From Oscillospiraceae bacterium (GTDB lineage Bacteria; Bacillota; Clostridia; Oscillospirales; Acutalibacteraceae), in contig JAFLUM010000004.1 of the NCBI GenBank assembly GCA_022508805.1, positions 62,001 to 126,000 of the forward strand: DNA of 64,000 nt. Direction: 5' to 3'. The position numbers and the translations under genes were made by a program. The notes below the pieces were generated by a model, which saw only the letters and a program-made list of their open reading frames with translations, made no database searches and was not told where the DNA came from. This document shows, one piece after another, positions 51,706 to 59,375 of the stretch (within the stretch, counting starts at the first letter, position 1; each line of letters starts with the position of its first letter).

Positions 51706-52761
51706 ATGTTTTCAAAGCTGTTGAATACGGAGTCGTCCTGGGAAAAACTGAAAAATTCCGCTCTGCCTGTCGTAGTTTACGGTACGGGCAACGGCGCTGA
51801 CCGTGTTTTTGACGAGCTTGAACGGCTTAACATAAAAATTTCAGCAGTTGCGGCAAGCGACGGCTTTGTTCGCAAGCGTTGTTTTCACGGCTTTGAGGTG
51901 AAAAGTATATCCACGCTTGAAAATGAGTTCGGTGATTTTACTGTTGCGCTTGCGTTTGCCTCTCCCCTTCAATCAGTCATTGAGAATATCAAGGCCCTGT
52001 CAACTCGTCACAGTGTGATAATGCCGTCCGTTCCCGTATACGGAGACAGTATTTTTAACAAGGATTTTTTAAAAAGTCACCTGTCAGAAATTGAAAACGC
52101 TTATGATTTATTGGCAGACGAAAAATCAAAAGCAGTATTTGAAAGTATAATTAATTTTCAAATTACAGGGGAACTGTCGTACACCTTTGAGTGTGAAAGC
52201 GATAAATCGGAAGCCTTTTCAATTCTCGAACTTACCGACAATGAAAATTATCTTGATTTGGGCGCATACCGCGGTGATACGGTAGACGAATTTTTGTCCT
52301 ATGTGAACGGATATTCTCATATTACAGCTGCTGAGCCTGATAAAAAAGCCTTTCGCAAGTTAACTGAAAACTGCGAAAGACTCCATAATATTTCTCTTTT
52401 AAACCTTGCCGTGTGGGATAAATGCGGCGATATACCGTTTGGCGGCGGCAAAGGTCGGGGAAGTGCCGTACTCGATGACGGTGAGACCATATCTTGTGCC
52501 GATGTAGACACTTTAAATCAAAAATACGGCATATTCACATATATAAAGGCAGACGTTGAGGGGGCTGAAAAGGAATTTCTTGACGGCGCCGAAAAGACTT
52601 TAAAAGAATATAAACCAAAGCTCAACATTGCGGCATACCACCGCAGTGAGGATATTTTTTATCTTGTCAAGCGTATTCACGAAATCAACGGGGAATATAA
52701 AATATACTTAAGACATCATCCGCATATCTCGTTTTGGGATACTAATCTTTACTGCATATAA
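51706..52761 (+). CDS. FkbM-family methyltransferase with N-terminal Rossmann-like domain
   Basis: Residues 1-115 form a nucleotide-binding-like unit (LPVVVYGTGNGADRVFDELE), as seen ahead of some PglD or FkbM proteins. Residues 185-351 form the SAM-dependent FkbM methyltransferase (NYLDLGAYRGDTVDEFL, ITAAEPDKKAFRKL, YIKADVEGAEKEFLDGAE). Such enzymes often methylate sugars in glycans. The ATG at 51706 with TTGGAGATAC upstream is preferred over the ORF-track TTG. The 3' end overlaps the convergent EamA gene by 20 bases. No glycan genes are adjacent, so the substrate is unclear. Confidence 0.88.
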   Translation: MFSKLLNTESSWEKLKNSALPVVVYGTGNGADRVFDELERLNIKISAVAASDGFVRKRCFHGFEVKSISTLENEFGDFTVALAFASPLQSVIENIKALSTRHSVIMPSVPVYGDSIFNKDFLKSHLSEIENAYDLLADEKSKAVFESIINFQITGELSYTFECESDKSEAFSILELTDNENYLDLGAYRGDTVDEFLSYVNGYSHITAAEPDKKAFRKLTENCERLHNISLLNLAVWDKCGDIPFGGGKGRGSAVLDDGETISCADVDTLNQKYGIFTYIKADVEGAEKEFLDGAEKTLKEYKPKLNIAAYHRSEDIFYLVKRIHEINGEYKIYLRHHPHISFWDTNLYCI

Positions 52762-53605
52762 CCACTGAACTAAGAACGAGCACTACACCTGCGAATTTAA
52801 TAAGCGTCATCTCCTCATTATACACAAGCACGCCTATAAGCGACGCCACCACAGGCTCGACCGCCACGATTATTGACGCCTTTGTGTTGTCAACATATTC
52901 AAGTCCCTTTGTATAAAAGAAATAGGGCATAACACAGCAGACTATGCCAAGTCCCAATGCCACAAGCGCTGAACGGGTATTTATGAGCGGCAAGACATCG
53001 CCTACTTTTGAAAAGGGCAGGCACCCCAGACCGCAGAACAGAAAGGTATAAAACGTGGTCGTCATACTGTTGTAGTTTTTCTGTATGGCATACCGACCGA
53101 AAATGCTGTAAAGTGCGTAGCCGAGTCCCGTGCAGATGCCGAGGACGATACCTATAACGCCGATTGACTGTCCGCCTGCCAAGCCGCTGACAAGCACACA
53201 GCCTGCAACAGTTAAGGCTAATGCGATAAGCTTTTTGTATGTAATCTTTTCTTTAAATAAGAGAAGCGACAGGAGCATTACGAACACAGGTGACGTATAG
53301 AGCAGTATGACAGCAACGCACACCCCGTTGTAGGTCATTGAATAAACATAAGTGATGCTGAAAAACATCTGGCTTAAAAATCCCGTGCCGAGAAAAACCC
53401 AGATATCCCTGAGGCGGAATTTGAAAAGACTTTTGTCGCGGACAAGCATGATCACCCCGAGAAACGCCGCCGCAATAAGGCAACGTATCGTCACGGTCTG
53501 TATCTGGGAAAAGCCCATATTCAAAAGGGGTTTTAAAAACAGGCTGATCACGCCCCACAGCGAGCCTGCGGCAAAAACGTATAAAAATTTCAGCTTATTC
53601 TTCAT
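52742..53605 (-). CDS. EamA/DMT-family transporter
   Basis: This is a ten-helix membrane protein of 287 residues built from two EamA repeats. The first ends VAVILLYTSPVFVMLLSLLLFKEKITYKKLIALALTVAG. The second ends ASIIVAVEPVVASLIGVLVYNEEMTLIKFAGVVLVLSS. Members export metabolites such as amino acids or riboflavin precursors. The start ATG has CGGAGAGAATG upstream. Substrate is unknown. Confidence 0.93.
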   Translation of the reverse strand: MKNKLKFLYVFAAGSLWGVISLFLKPLLNMGFSQIQTVTIRCLIAAAFLGVIMLVRDKSLFKFRLRDIWVFLGTGFLSQMFFSITYVYSMTYNGVCVAVILLYTSPVFVMLLSLLLFKEKITYKKLIALALTVAGCVLVSGLAGGQSIGVIGIVLGICTGLGYALYSIFGRYAIQKNYNSMTTTFYTFLFCGLGCLPFSKVGDVLPLINTRSALVALGLGIVCCVMPYFFYTKGLEYVDNTKASIIVAVEPVVASLIGVLVYNEEMTLIKFAGVVLVLSSVVICSKD

Positions 53606-53680
53606 CTTTCATTCTCTCCGAACACTATTTATAAGTAATTCTATCATAAATATTTATTTTGTAAACACAGGCGGTGCAAA

Positions 53681-54334
53681 ATGTATATAAATAAAAGGCA
53701 AATCAAGGGCGCTATATTCGATTTGGACGGCACATTACTCGACTCAATGGCGGTTTGGCACGATGTTGACGTACAGTTTTTCAGTCGGCGTAATATAGAA
53801 ATGCCCGCGGACTACCAAGAGAAAATTAAAAATATGCATTTCCCGTCTGCGGCAGAATATACCAAGGCAAGATTTTCACTGCCCGACAGCATACAGAGCA
53901 TTATTGACGAATGGCGCTCCCTTTGCTTTGAGGCATATCAAAATCATATTCGTTTAAAGGACGGAGCAAATGAATTTTTGCATACTCTCCACGAAAACGG
54001 CGTGAAAATTGCCTATGCCACCGCATCGGAAGAACAGCTTTGCAGTGCAGTGCTGACCTCGAATAATGTAATAGAGCTTTTCAGCGCAAAGGCGTATGTT
54101 GAGGAAGCGGGCAAAAGCAAAGCACACCCTGATGTATACCTACTCGCCTCTGAACGGCTTGGCTTAAAGCCCTCGGAATGTATGGTTTTTGAGGATATTT
54201 TGCAGGGAGTGCGCGGAGCAAAAAAAGGCGGTTTTCCCGTTTGCGGAGTGTACGACAGTTGTTCAAAATCTGAGGCGGAAGAAATAAAACGTGTTTCAGA
54301 TCTTTACATAACCTCATTTTGGGAGCTTCTTTGA
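53681..54334 (+). CDS. HAD-superfamily phosphatase (beta-phosphoglucomutase-like)
   Basis: This HAD hydrolase of 217 residues has motif I AIFDLDGTLLDSM, motif II YATASEEQL (with S/T), motif III lysine in KSKAHPDVYLLA, and motif IV MVFEDILQGVRGAKKGG. The C1 cap domain (residues 20-85) is helical, as in phosphoglucomutase and pseudouridine-phosphatase relatives. It dephosphorylates a small phosphate ester, not identified. It is transcribed toward pduL, about 73 bases away. Confidence 0.92.
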   Translation: MYINKRQIKGAIFDLDGTLLDSMAVWHDVDVQFFSRRNIEMPADYQEKIKNMHFPSAAEYTKARFSLPDSIQSIIDEWRSLCFEAYQNHIRLKDGANEFLHTLHENGVKIAYATASEEQLCSAVLTSNNVIELFSAKAYVEEAGKSKAHPDVYLLASERLGLKPSECMVFEDILQGVRGAKKGGFPVCGVYDSCSKSEAEEIKRVSDLYITSFWELL

Positions 54335-54407
54335 CGTTTTCGCTTTACAAAACGGTAAAAAAGGGATATTATATATTCATAAATAAACTATGAAAGAAGA
54401 ATAAATT

Positions 54408-54980
54408 ATGGAAAAAACAGTTTTAATTGAAACCTCTGCAAGACACGTACACGTTTCCCAGGCAGACCTTGAAATACTTTTCGGCGAAGGCTATGAGCTC
54501 ACCAAGAAAAAAGAGCTTTCACAGCCCGGTCAGTATGCCTGCGAGGAAAGAGTTGCAGTAGTGGGTCCCAAAAGTCAGTTCCCCGCCGTTTCGATTCTCG
54601 GTCCTGTAAGAAATGCTACTCAGGTGGAGATTTCCGCATCTGATGCCCGTGCCATAGGCGTTTCGGCTCCCGTTCGTGAGTCAGGCGACGTTAAGGGCAG
54701 CGCAGGCTGCAAGATAGTCGGTCCTAAGGGCGAAATCGAGATAAGCGAGGGCGTTATCGTTGCAAAAAGACACATACATATGACCCCCGAAGATGCTGAA
54801 AAGTACGGACTTGCCGACAAACAAATTGTCTGCGTTAAAGTTCCCTCAGACGAGAGAGAGCTTATCTTCGGCGACGTTGTTGTAAGAGTTAATCCCAATT
54901 TCGCACTTGCTATGCACATTGATACTGACGAATCCAACGCGGCTTTGGCAAAGCCCGGAACCCTTGGAATTATTCTTTGA
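54408..54980 (+). CDS. pduL: Phosphate acyltransferase PduL-type
   Basis: PduL interconverts acyl-CoA and acyl-phosphate. The twin zinc-binding motifs SARHVHVSQADL (about residue 10) and AKRHIHMTPEDAE (about residue 120) are diagnostic, with the duplicated beta-barrel seen as repeated ISASDARAIG-type blocks. It lacks the N-terminal encapsulation peptide of microcompartment versions, so it is probably the free phosphotransacetylase-like enzyme for acetate or propionate formation. No microcompartment genes are near. Confidence 0.93.
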   Translation: MEKTVLIETSARHVHVSQADLEILFGEGYELTKKKELSQPGQYACEERVAVVGPKSQFPAVSILGPVRNATQVEISASDARAIGVSAPVRESGDVKGSAGCKIVGPKGEIEISEGVIVAKRHIHMTPEDAEKYGLADKQIVCVKVPSDERELIFGDVVVRVNPNFALAMHIDTDESNAALAKPGTLGIIL

Positions 54981-54983
54981 TAT

Positions 54984-55814
54984 TTATTCCGTCCTTGCTT
55001 TTTCAGGAAACCTGAAAACTATCGGCTTGGGCGGTATTTCATTTTCACTTCTCGGTGAGGTCACACTGTCATAAAAACTGTATTTTGCCATATTCTTATA
55101 CGGCAAAACGTATATTACGGGGAAAATCAACAGACAGCTTAATACCCAACCCATAAAGGAAAGGCAGTAGGCGGCATATTTTACCGTATTGCCCTCCATA
55201 AGCTCAATGCTTTTGGCAATGACTCTAAGCGAGTCCTTTTCTCTCTCTGAAAAAATGACGGCTTCTGTCATTGAATACCTTTTGAGCGTGATATAAAGAA
55301 ATACCGTTCCCGTTAAAAACAGCGTTACGGCGGAAAGCGCCAGCGTTATGAGCAAATTTCTGCCGTATTCGCCGCTTTGCAGGCAATAAAGCAAAGTAAA
55401 AGCGACTGCCGCACTCGGTAAAAGGTATACGGCACTCCAGGCGACTGAAAGAAAAAATTTGAGAACGAGCACCATTCCCGCGGTTATACATTGCCTCAAT
55501 TTAAGGCTTTTAAGAGCCGAACGCAATGTACAAGCGGGATTGCGGCTTTTTACAAAAAAATATCGGTCGGCGCAGAGCTTTGAGACACAGTACAGTATAA
55601 ACGACAGGATGATACAGAGAGTTAAAAGCGTAGGTTTTAAATAACTTGAATAGCTACCGGTGAAATTACTGCCTTCTAACAAAATATACAAATAATAATT
55701 CAAAGCGGACAGAAATATAATAGCAGTATATGGAATAAGCGACACAAAAAAGCATTTTGCGTGACTGTTTACGAGTCTGTCCTTGGCGTCAAGCTTAATG
55801 TACGATAAATTCAT
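54984..55814 (-). CDS. Membrane protein, DUF975-like
   Basis: This 276-residue protein has about six membrane helices and an N-terminal cytoplasmic stretch (MNLSYIKLDAKDRLVNSHAK). The arrangement SLIPYTAIIFLSALNYYLYI, then a basic loop, then YVLPYKNMAKYSFYDSV at the end resembles DUF975-type proteins, but the match is weak. Function is unknown. It is divergent from glmS and ends four bases after pduL ends, convergent with it. Confidence 0.6.
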   Translation of the reverse strand: MNLSYIKLDAKDRLVNSHAKCFFVSLIPYTAIIFLSALNYYLYILLEGSNFTGSYSSYLKPTLLTLCIILSFILYCVSKLCADRYFFVKSRNPACTLRSALKSLKLRQCITAGMVLVLKFFLSVAWSAVYLLPSAAVAFTLLYCLQSGEYGRNLLITLALSAVTLFLTGTVFLYITLKRYSMTEAVIFSEREKDSLRVIAKSIELMEGNTVKYAAYCLSFMGWVLSCLLIFPVIYVLPYKNMAKYSFYDSVTSPRSENEIPPKPIVFRFPEKARTE

Positions 55815-55902
55815 TATGGTTCCCCCTTTTTTAAAGTAACTGCTGATTACTTATATTATCGTCAGAAATTTTATTAAAAATACAAAAATTCGGAGGCTTA
55901 TT

Positions 55903-57720
55903 ATGTGCGGAATAGTCGGTTATATCGGCGAAGAACAGGCGGCTCCCATACTTCTTGACGGACTTCGCCGTCTTGAATACAGGGGATACGATTCGGCAGG
56001 CATTGCGGTCAAGGGCGACGGCGTTTCTGTAATAAAAGAAAAGGGCAGAATTGACAATTTGCAGAAAAGTGTCGATGAAAACACGCCCGTGGGCACTGTG
56101 GGAATAGGTCATACCAGATGGGCGACCCACGGGATCCCCGATCACGCCAACGCACACCCCCACAAATCCCAAAACGGCGTAGTTACGCTCGTTCACAACG
56201 GTATTATCGAGAACTATATGGAGCTTAAAAACGAGCTTATAAATAAAGGGTATGTATTCAAGTCCGATACCGACACTGAGGTTATTGCACAGCTTTTTGA
56301 CTCCCTGTTTGACGGTGATGCAGTAAGCACGATGATAAAGACTGCAGAGCGTCTTGACGGCTCTTACGCCGTAGCAATGCTTGTAAAAGGCTTTGACGAC
56401 AAAGTATTCGCCATGAAAAAGGACAGTCCTCTGATCGTCGGCAAGGGCGAAGGCAAAAACTACTTGGCATCAGATATTCCCGCAATACTTCCTTACACCA
56501 ACCGTTGCTATATCGTCACGGACGGCGAGTTTATTGAACTCAGCCGTGATGAAATAAAGGTATTCGGCGCTGACGGCGCACAAAAAGAATGCGAAATTCA
56601 GACCGTAAATTTAAGTATTGATGCTGCCGAAAAGGGCGGATACGATTACTTTATGGCTAAGGAGATATACGAGCAGCCTAAAGCCTTCCGCGACACGGTA
56701 TCTCCGCTTATCAAAAACGGAAAAATATCTCTCCCCTTTGAATTCCCCGAGAATTTTGTGGAGAATCTTCACAGAATATATATCGTTGCCTGCGGAAGTG
56801 CATACCACGTGGGAATGACGGCAAAATATATTATCGAGGATATGGCACGTATTCCCGTAACAGTTGATATTGCCAGCGAATTCAGATACAGAAATCCCAT
56901 AATCGAAAAGGGTGACCTTTGCATATTCGTAAGCCAGTCGGGCGAGACTGCCGACACGCTGGCCTCCCTGCGCGAGGCAAAGAGCAGAGGCGCGTTCACG
57001 ATGTCAATAGTCAACGTCCTGTTCAGCACCATTGCAAGAGAAAGCGACGGAGTTATCTATACAAACGCGGGTGCGGAAATAGCCGTTGCCACGACAAAAG
57101 CCTTTATGGCACAGTTAGGCGTTTCCTATATACTGTCGGCATATTTGGCGAATAAAAAAGGACTTATATCCGATTCTGAGCTTGACGATTTTACTGCCGA
57201 AATATTGGCACTCCCCGAAAAAATAAAGGATGTTCTTGATACCGATAAAAAGGCGAAAAGTTTAGCAAAACGCGTTAAGGACTGCTCCAGTATGTTCTTT
57301 ATCGGACGCGGAATTGACTATCCTCTCTGCCTCGAGGGTTCTCTTAAGCTTAAGGAAATATCGTATATCCACTGCGAAGGCTACGGTGCAGGTGAACTCA
57401 AGCACGGTACCATATCCCTTGTGGAGGACGGTACGGTCATTGCCGCCGTCGCCACGGACGATTCGCTTTACGGCAAAATGGTCTCAAACATCAAAGAGGT
57501 GCGTGCTCGCGGCGCATTTGTTATCGCTGTAGTTAAGGAAGGTACAAAGGGTATTGAGGAGATCGCTGACGAGGTAATATATATTCCGAAGGCTTCAAGA
57601 TATCTCACGCCGTCACTGACAGTAGTGCCGTTACAGCTTCTCGCTTACCACACCACTGTAGAGAGAGGCTTTGACGTGGATAAGCCGAGAAATCTTGCAA
57701 AATCTGTTACTGTTGAATAA
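55903..57720 (+). CDS. glmS: Glutamine-fructose-6-phosphate aminotransferase
   Basis: GlmS makes glucosamine-6-phosphate, the first step to cell-wall amino sugars. The N-terminal glutaminase has the cysteine nucleophile at MCGIVGYIG, with IGHTRWATHG and the HNGIIENY loop intact. Two SIS isomerase domains follow (YIVACGSAYHVGMTAKYII; FIGRGIDYPLCLEGSLKLKE). The C terminus ends PRNLAKSVTVE. Full length at 605 residues. The 88-base upstream gap is too short for a glmS ribozyme and shows none. A large hairpin terminator lies between it and sigG. Confidence 0.98.
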   Translation: MCGIVGYIGEEQAAPILLDGLRRLEYRGYDSAGIAVKGDGVSVIKEKGRIDNLQKSVDENTPVGTVGIGHTRWATHGIPDHANAHPHKSQNGVVTLVHNGIIENYMELKNELINKGYVFKSDTDTEVIAQLFDSLFDGDAVSTMIKTAERLDGSYAVAMLVKGFDDKVFAMKKDSPLIVGKGEGKNYLASDIPAILPYTNRCYIVTDGEFIELSRDEIKVFGADGAQKECEIQTVNLSIDAAEKGGYDYFMAKEIYEQPKAFRDTVSPLIKNGKISLPFEFPENFVENLHRIYIVACGSAYHVGMTAKYIIEDMARIPVTVDIASEFRYRNPIIEKGDLCIFVSQSGETADTLASLREAKSRGAFTMSIVNVLFSTIARESDGVIYTNAGAEIAVATTKAFMAQLGVSYILSAYLANKKGLISDSELDDFTAEILALPEKIKDVLDTDKKAKSLAKRVKDCSSMFFIGRGIDYPLCLEGSLKLKEISYIHCEGYGAGELKHGTISLVEDGTVIAAVATDDSLYGKMVSNIKEVRARGAFVIAVVKEGTKGIEEIADEVIYIPKASRYLTPSLTVVPLQLLAYHTTVERGFDVDKPRNLAKSVTVE

Positions 57721-57743
57721 ATCATAAATAAAAAACTAATTTA

Positions 57744-57814
57744 AACCGCTCCCGTTTATAGTCCGAAGAAATGGCAATACTTTTAACGGACTAATTTTCG
57801 GGAGTGGTTTTTTG
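57744..57814 (+). terminator. glmS terminator that also sequesters the sigG start
   Basis: Outer arms AACCGCTCCCG (57744-57754) and CGGGAGTGGTT (57799-57809), with one G-U pair, enclose inner arms TAGTCCG (57759-57765) and CGGACTA (57787-57793). Five or six T follow the outer arm at once. The 3' arm contains GGGAGTGG, the ribosome-binding site of sigG, whose TTG start begins at 57812. One element thus works as terminator and as translation block. Confidence 0.85.
57754..57782 (+). promoter_or_regulatory. Possible sigma-F-type promoter of sigG
   Basis: GTTTA (57754-57758) and GGCAATACTT (57773-57782) resemble the sigma-F boxes GYWTA and GGNRANANTR, with a 14-base spacer and one mismatch. A start near 57790 would leave the 5' arms of the hairpin off the transcript. 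The match is suggestive only. Confidence 0.4.
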
Positions 57815-58579
57815 CAGTACAGCAGGGTTGAAATTTGCGGCGTAAACACGTCAAAGCTCAAGGTTTTAAGCGAAGCAGAAAAAAACGAACTTTTAAAAAA
57901 AGTAAAAAACGGCGATGATAGAGCAAGACAAAAGCTGATCGAGGGAAATTTGCGCCTTGTACTCTCGGTTATACAGCGGTTTGTAAACAGGGGTGAAAAT
58001 CCCGACGATCTTTTTCAAGTGGGATGCATTGGTCTCATAAAAGCCATAGACAATTTTGATATAACCCAAAACGTGCGTTTTTCCACCTACGCTGTGCCGA
58101 TGATCATAGGTGAAATACGCAGATATTTGCGTGATTACAACACCATAAGGGTCAGCCGGTCGCTCAGAGATACAGCTTACCACGCAATGCAGATAAAGGA
58201 GCGGATACAAAACTCCTTAGGGCGAGACGCTACTATTGAAGAAATCGCAAAGGAAATGGATATAAATCCCGTAGACGTGGTACTCGCCATGGAGGCGATA
58301 GTCGAGCCTGTTTCGCTCTATGAGCCCGTTTACTCCGACGGCGGAGACACCATATACGTTATGGATCAGGTCGGAAGCCCCGAAAGCGACGATGACTGGC
58401 TAAACGAAATATCCATAAAGGAAACAATAAAATCACTGGGCGAGCGTGAAAAAACTATACTCAATTTACGGTTTATTCAAGGAAAAACACAGATGGAGGT
58501 CGCCCAAGAGGTAGGAATCAGTCAGGCGCAGGTATCACGGCTTGAAAAGGGAGCTATCAAAAAAATTAAAGAATCGTAA
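57812..58579 (+). CDS. sigG: Sporulation sigma factor G
   Basis: SigG directs late forespore transcription. The N terminus SRVEICGVNTSKLKVLS is the SigG-specific extension. Region 2 shows NLRLVLSVIQRFVNRGENPDDLFQVGCIGLIKAIDNFD. Region 3 starts near LRDTAYHAMQIKERIQ, and region 4 shows LRFIQGKTQMEVAQEVGISQAQVSRLEKGAI. At 255 residues it is full length. It starts at TTG, a weak start codon, with the ribosome-binding site buried in the glmS terminator hairpin. A ylmC-like gene follows, an order known from Bacillus. Confidence 0.97.
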   Translation: MQYSRVEICGVNTSKLKVLSEAEKNELLKKVKNGDDRARQKLIEGNLRLVLSVIQRFVNRGENPDDLFQVGCIGLIKAIDNFDITQNVRFSTYAVPMIIGEIRRYLRDYNTIRVSRSLRDTAYHAMQIKERIQNSLGRDATIEEIAKEMDINPVDVVLAMEAIVEPVSLYEPVYSDGGDTIYVMDQVGSPESDDDWLNEISIKETIKSLGEREKTILNLRFIQGKTQMEVAQEVGISQAQVSRLEKGAIKKIKES

Positions 58580-58588
58580 TAAACGCCT

Positions 58589-58623
58589 CCCCTGCTAAAT
58601 AGAATGTTAGCAGGGGTGTTTTT
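58589..58623 (+). terminator. Hairpin overlapping the ylmC ribosome-binding site
   Basis: CCCCTGCTAA and TTAGCAGGGG form a perfect ten-base-pair stem with an eight-base loop, followed by TGTTTTT and then the ATG of ylmC. The 3' arm supplies the ribosome-binding site CAGGGGTG. It may terminate sigG transcripts and block ylmC translation on readthrough RNA. Confidence 0.8.
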
Positions 58624-58926
58624 ATGAACTGCTTTGTTACCGATATGCGCGAAAAAGAGGTTATAAACTTAAGAGACGGATGCCGACTTGGCAACGTATG
58701 CGACGTGGAGATAGACACCTCCACAGCGTGCCTTGTGTCTATAATCATTTTCGGAAGATCCAAATTGTTCGGCATTCTCGGAAGATATGAGGATATAAAA
58801 ATAGGTTGGAAGGATATCAAGGTTATCGGAGATGACACAATTTTAGTGGATTTTGACTGTCCTGCGGAGTGTAAACGGCAATCACCGGGCGGCTTTTTTG
58901 ATTCACTGTTCGGACATAAGCGTTAG
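58624..58926 (+). CDS. YlmC/YmxH-family sporulation protein
   Basis: This 100-residue PRC-barrel-like protein belongs to the YlmC/YmxH family found in spore formers. REKEVINLRDGCRLGNVCDV and ILGRYEDIKIGWKDIKVIGD are the usual barrel strands. The role is not settled. The start ATG comes directly after a hairpin and T-run. It follows sigG by 44 bases. Confidence 0.92.
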   Translation: MNCFVTDMREKEVINLRDGCRLGNVCDVEIDTSTACLVSIIIFGRSKLFGILGRYEDIKIGWKDIKVIGDDTILVDFDCPAECKRQSPGGFFDSLFGHKR

Positions 58927-58991
58927 GCTTGAAAAAGAAAAGTAAATATGATACAATTGTTTTATCCTATTGTATCGGGGTGTAAAAAGCT

Positions 58992-59375
58992 ATGGAAATG
59001 AACAGGGTTAAGCTTAACATTTGCGGTGTAAATTATTATATCAATACTGATGAAAGCGTGGAATATACCGAAGAGCTGGGCCGTAAGCTGGACGAAAGAA
59101 TGAACGAAATCATGAAAAAAGGCGGTTCTTTCGTCACAATAACTCAGGCGGCGGTCCTTGCCGCTTTAGAGCTTGCGGATGAGCTTTCCAAAAGCGAAAA
59201 GAACGTGGAAAATTTCCGTAATCAGATAAGAGATTATCTTGAGGACGCGGGTAAGGCAAAATCCGAAAGAGATTATTACAAGCGTGAGCTGGACCGCGTT
59301 AAGACCGAAGCAAAATTCAATAATGATCAGATAAATCTTTTTGCTAGAGCAAACCGCCAAGAAGATAATGAGTAA
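58992..59375 (+). CDS. zapA: Cell division protein ZapA
   Basis: ZapA of 127 residues stabilises FtsZ filaments. The N-terminal globular part (VKLNICGVNYYINTDESVEY) is followed by a long helix region (ITQAAVLAALELADELSKSE, to residue 110) for coiled-coil dimers. The last eight bases overlap the start of the U32 peptidase gene, a gene pair conserved in Firmicutes. Confidence 0.9.
   Translation: MEMNRVKLNICGVNYYINTDESVEYTEELGRKLDERMNEIMKKGGSFVTITQAAVLAALELADELSKSEKNVENFRNQIRDYLEDAGKAKSERDYYKRELDRVKTEAKFNNDQINLFARANRQEDNE

Noticed and set aside
55815-55902. glmS ribozyme upstream of glmS
   Set aside because: Only 88 bases lie between the divergent starts, less than the ribozyme needs, and no core pseudoknot pattern is visible.
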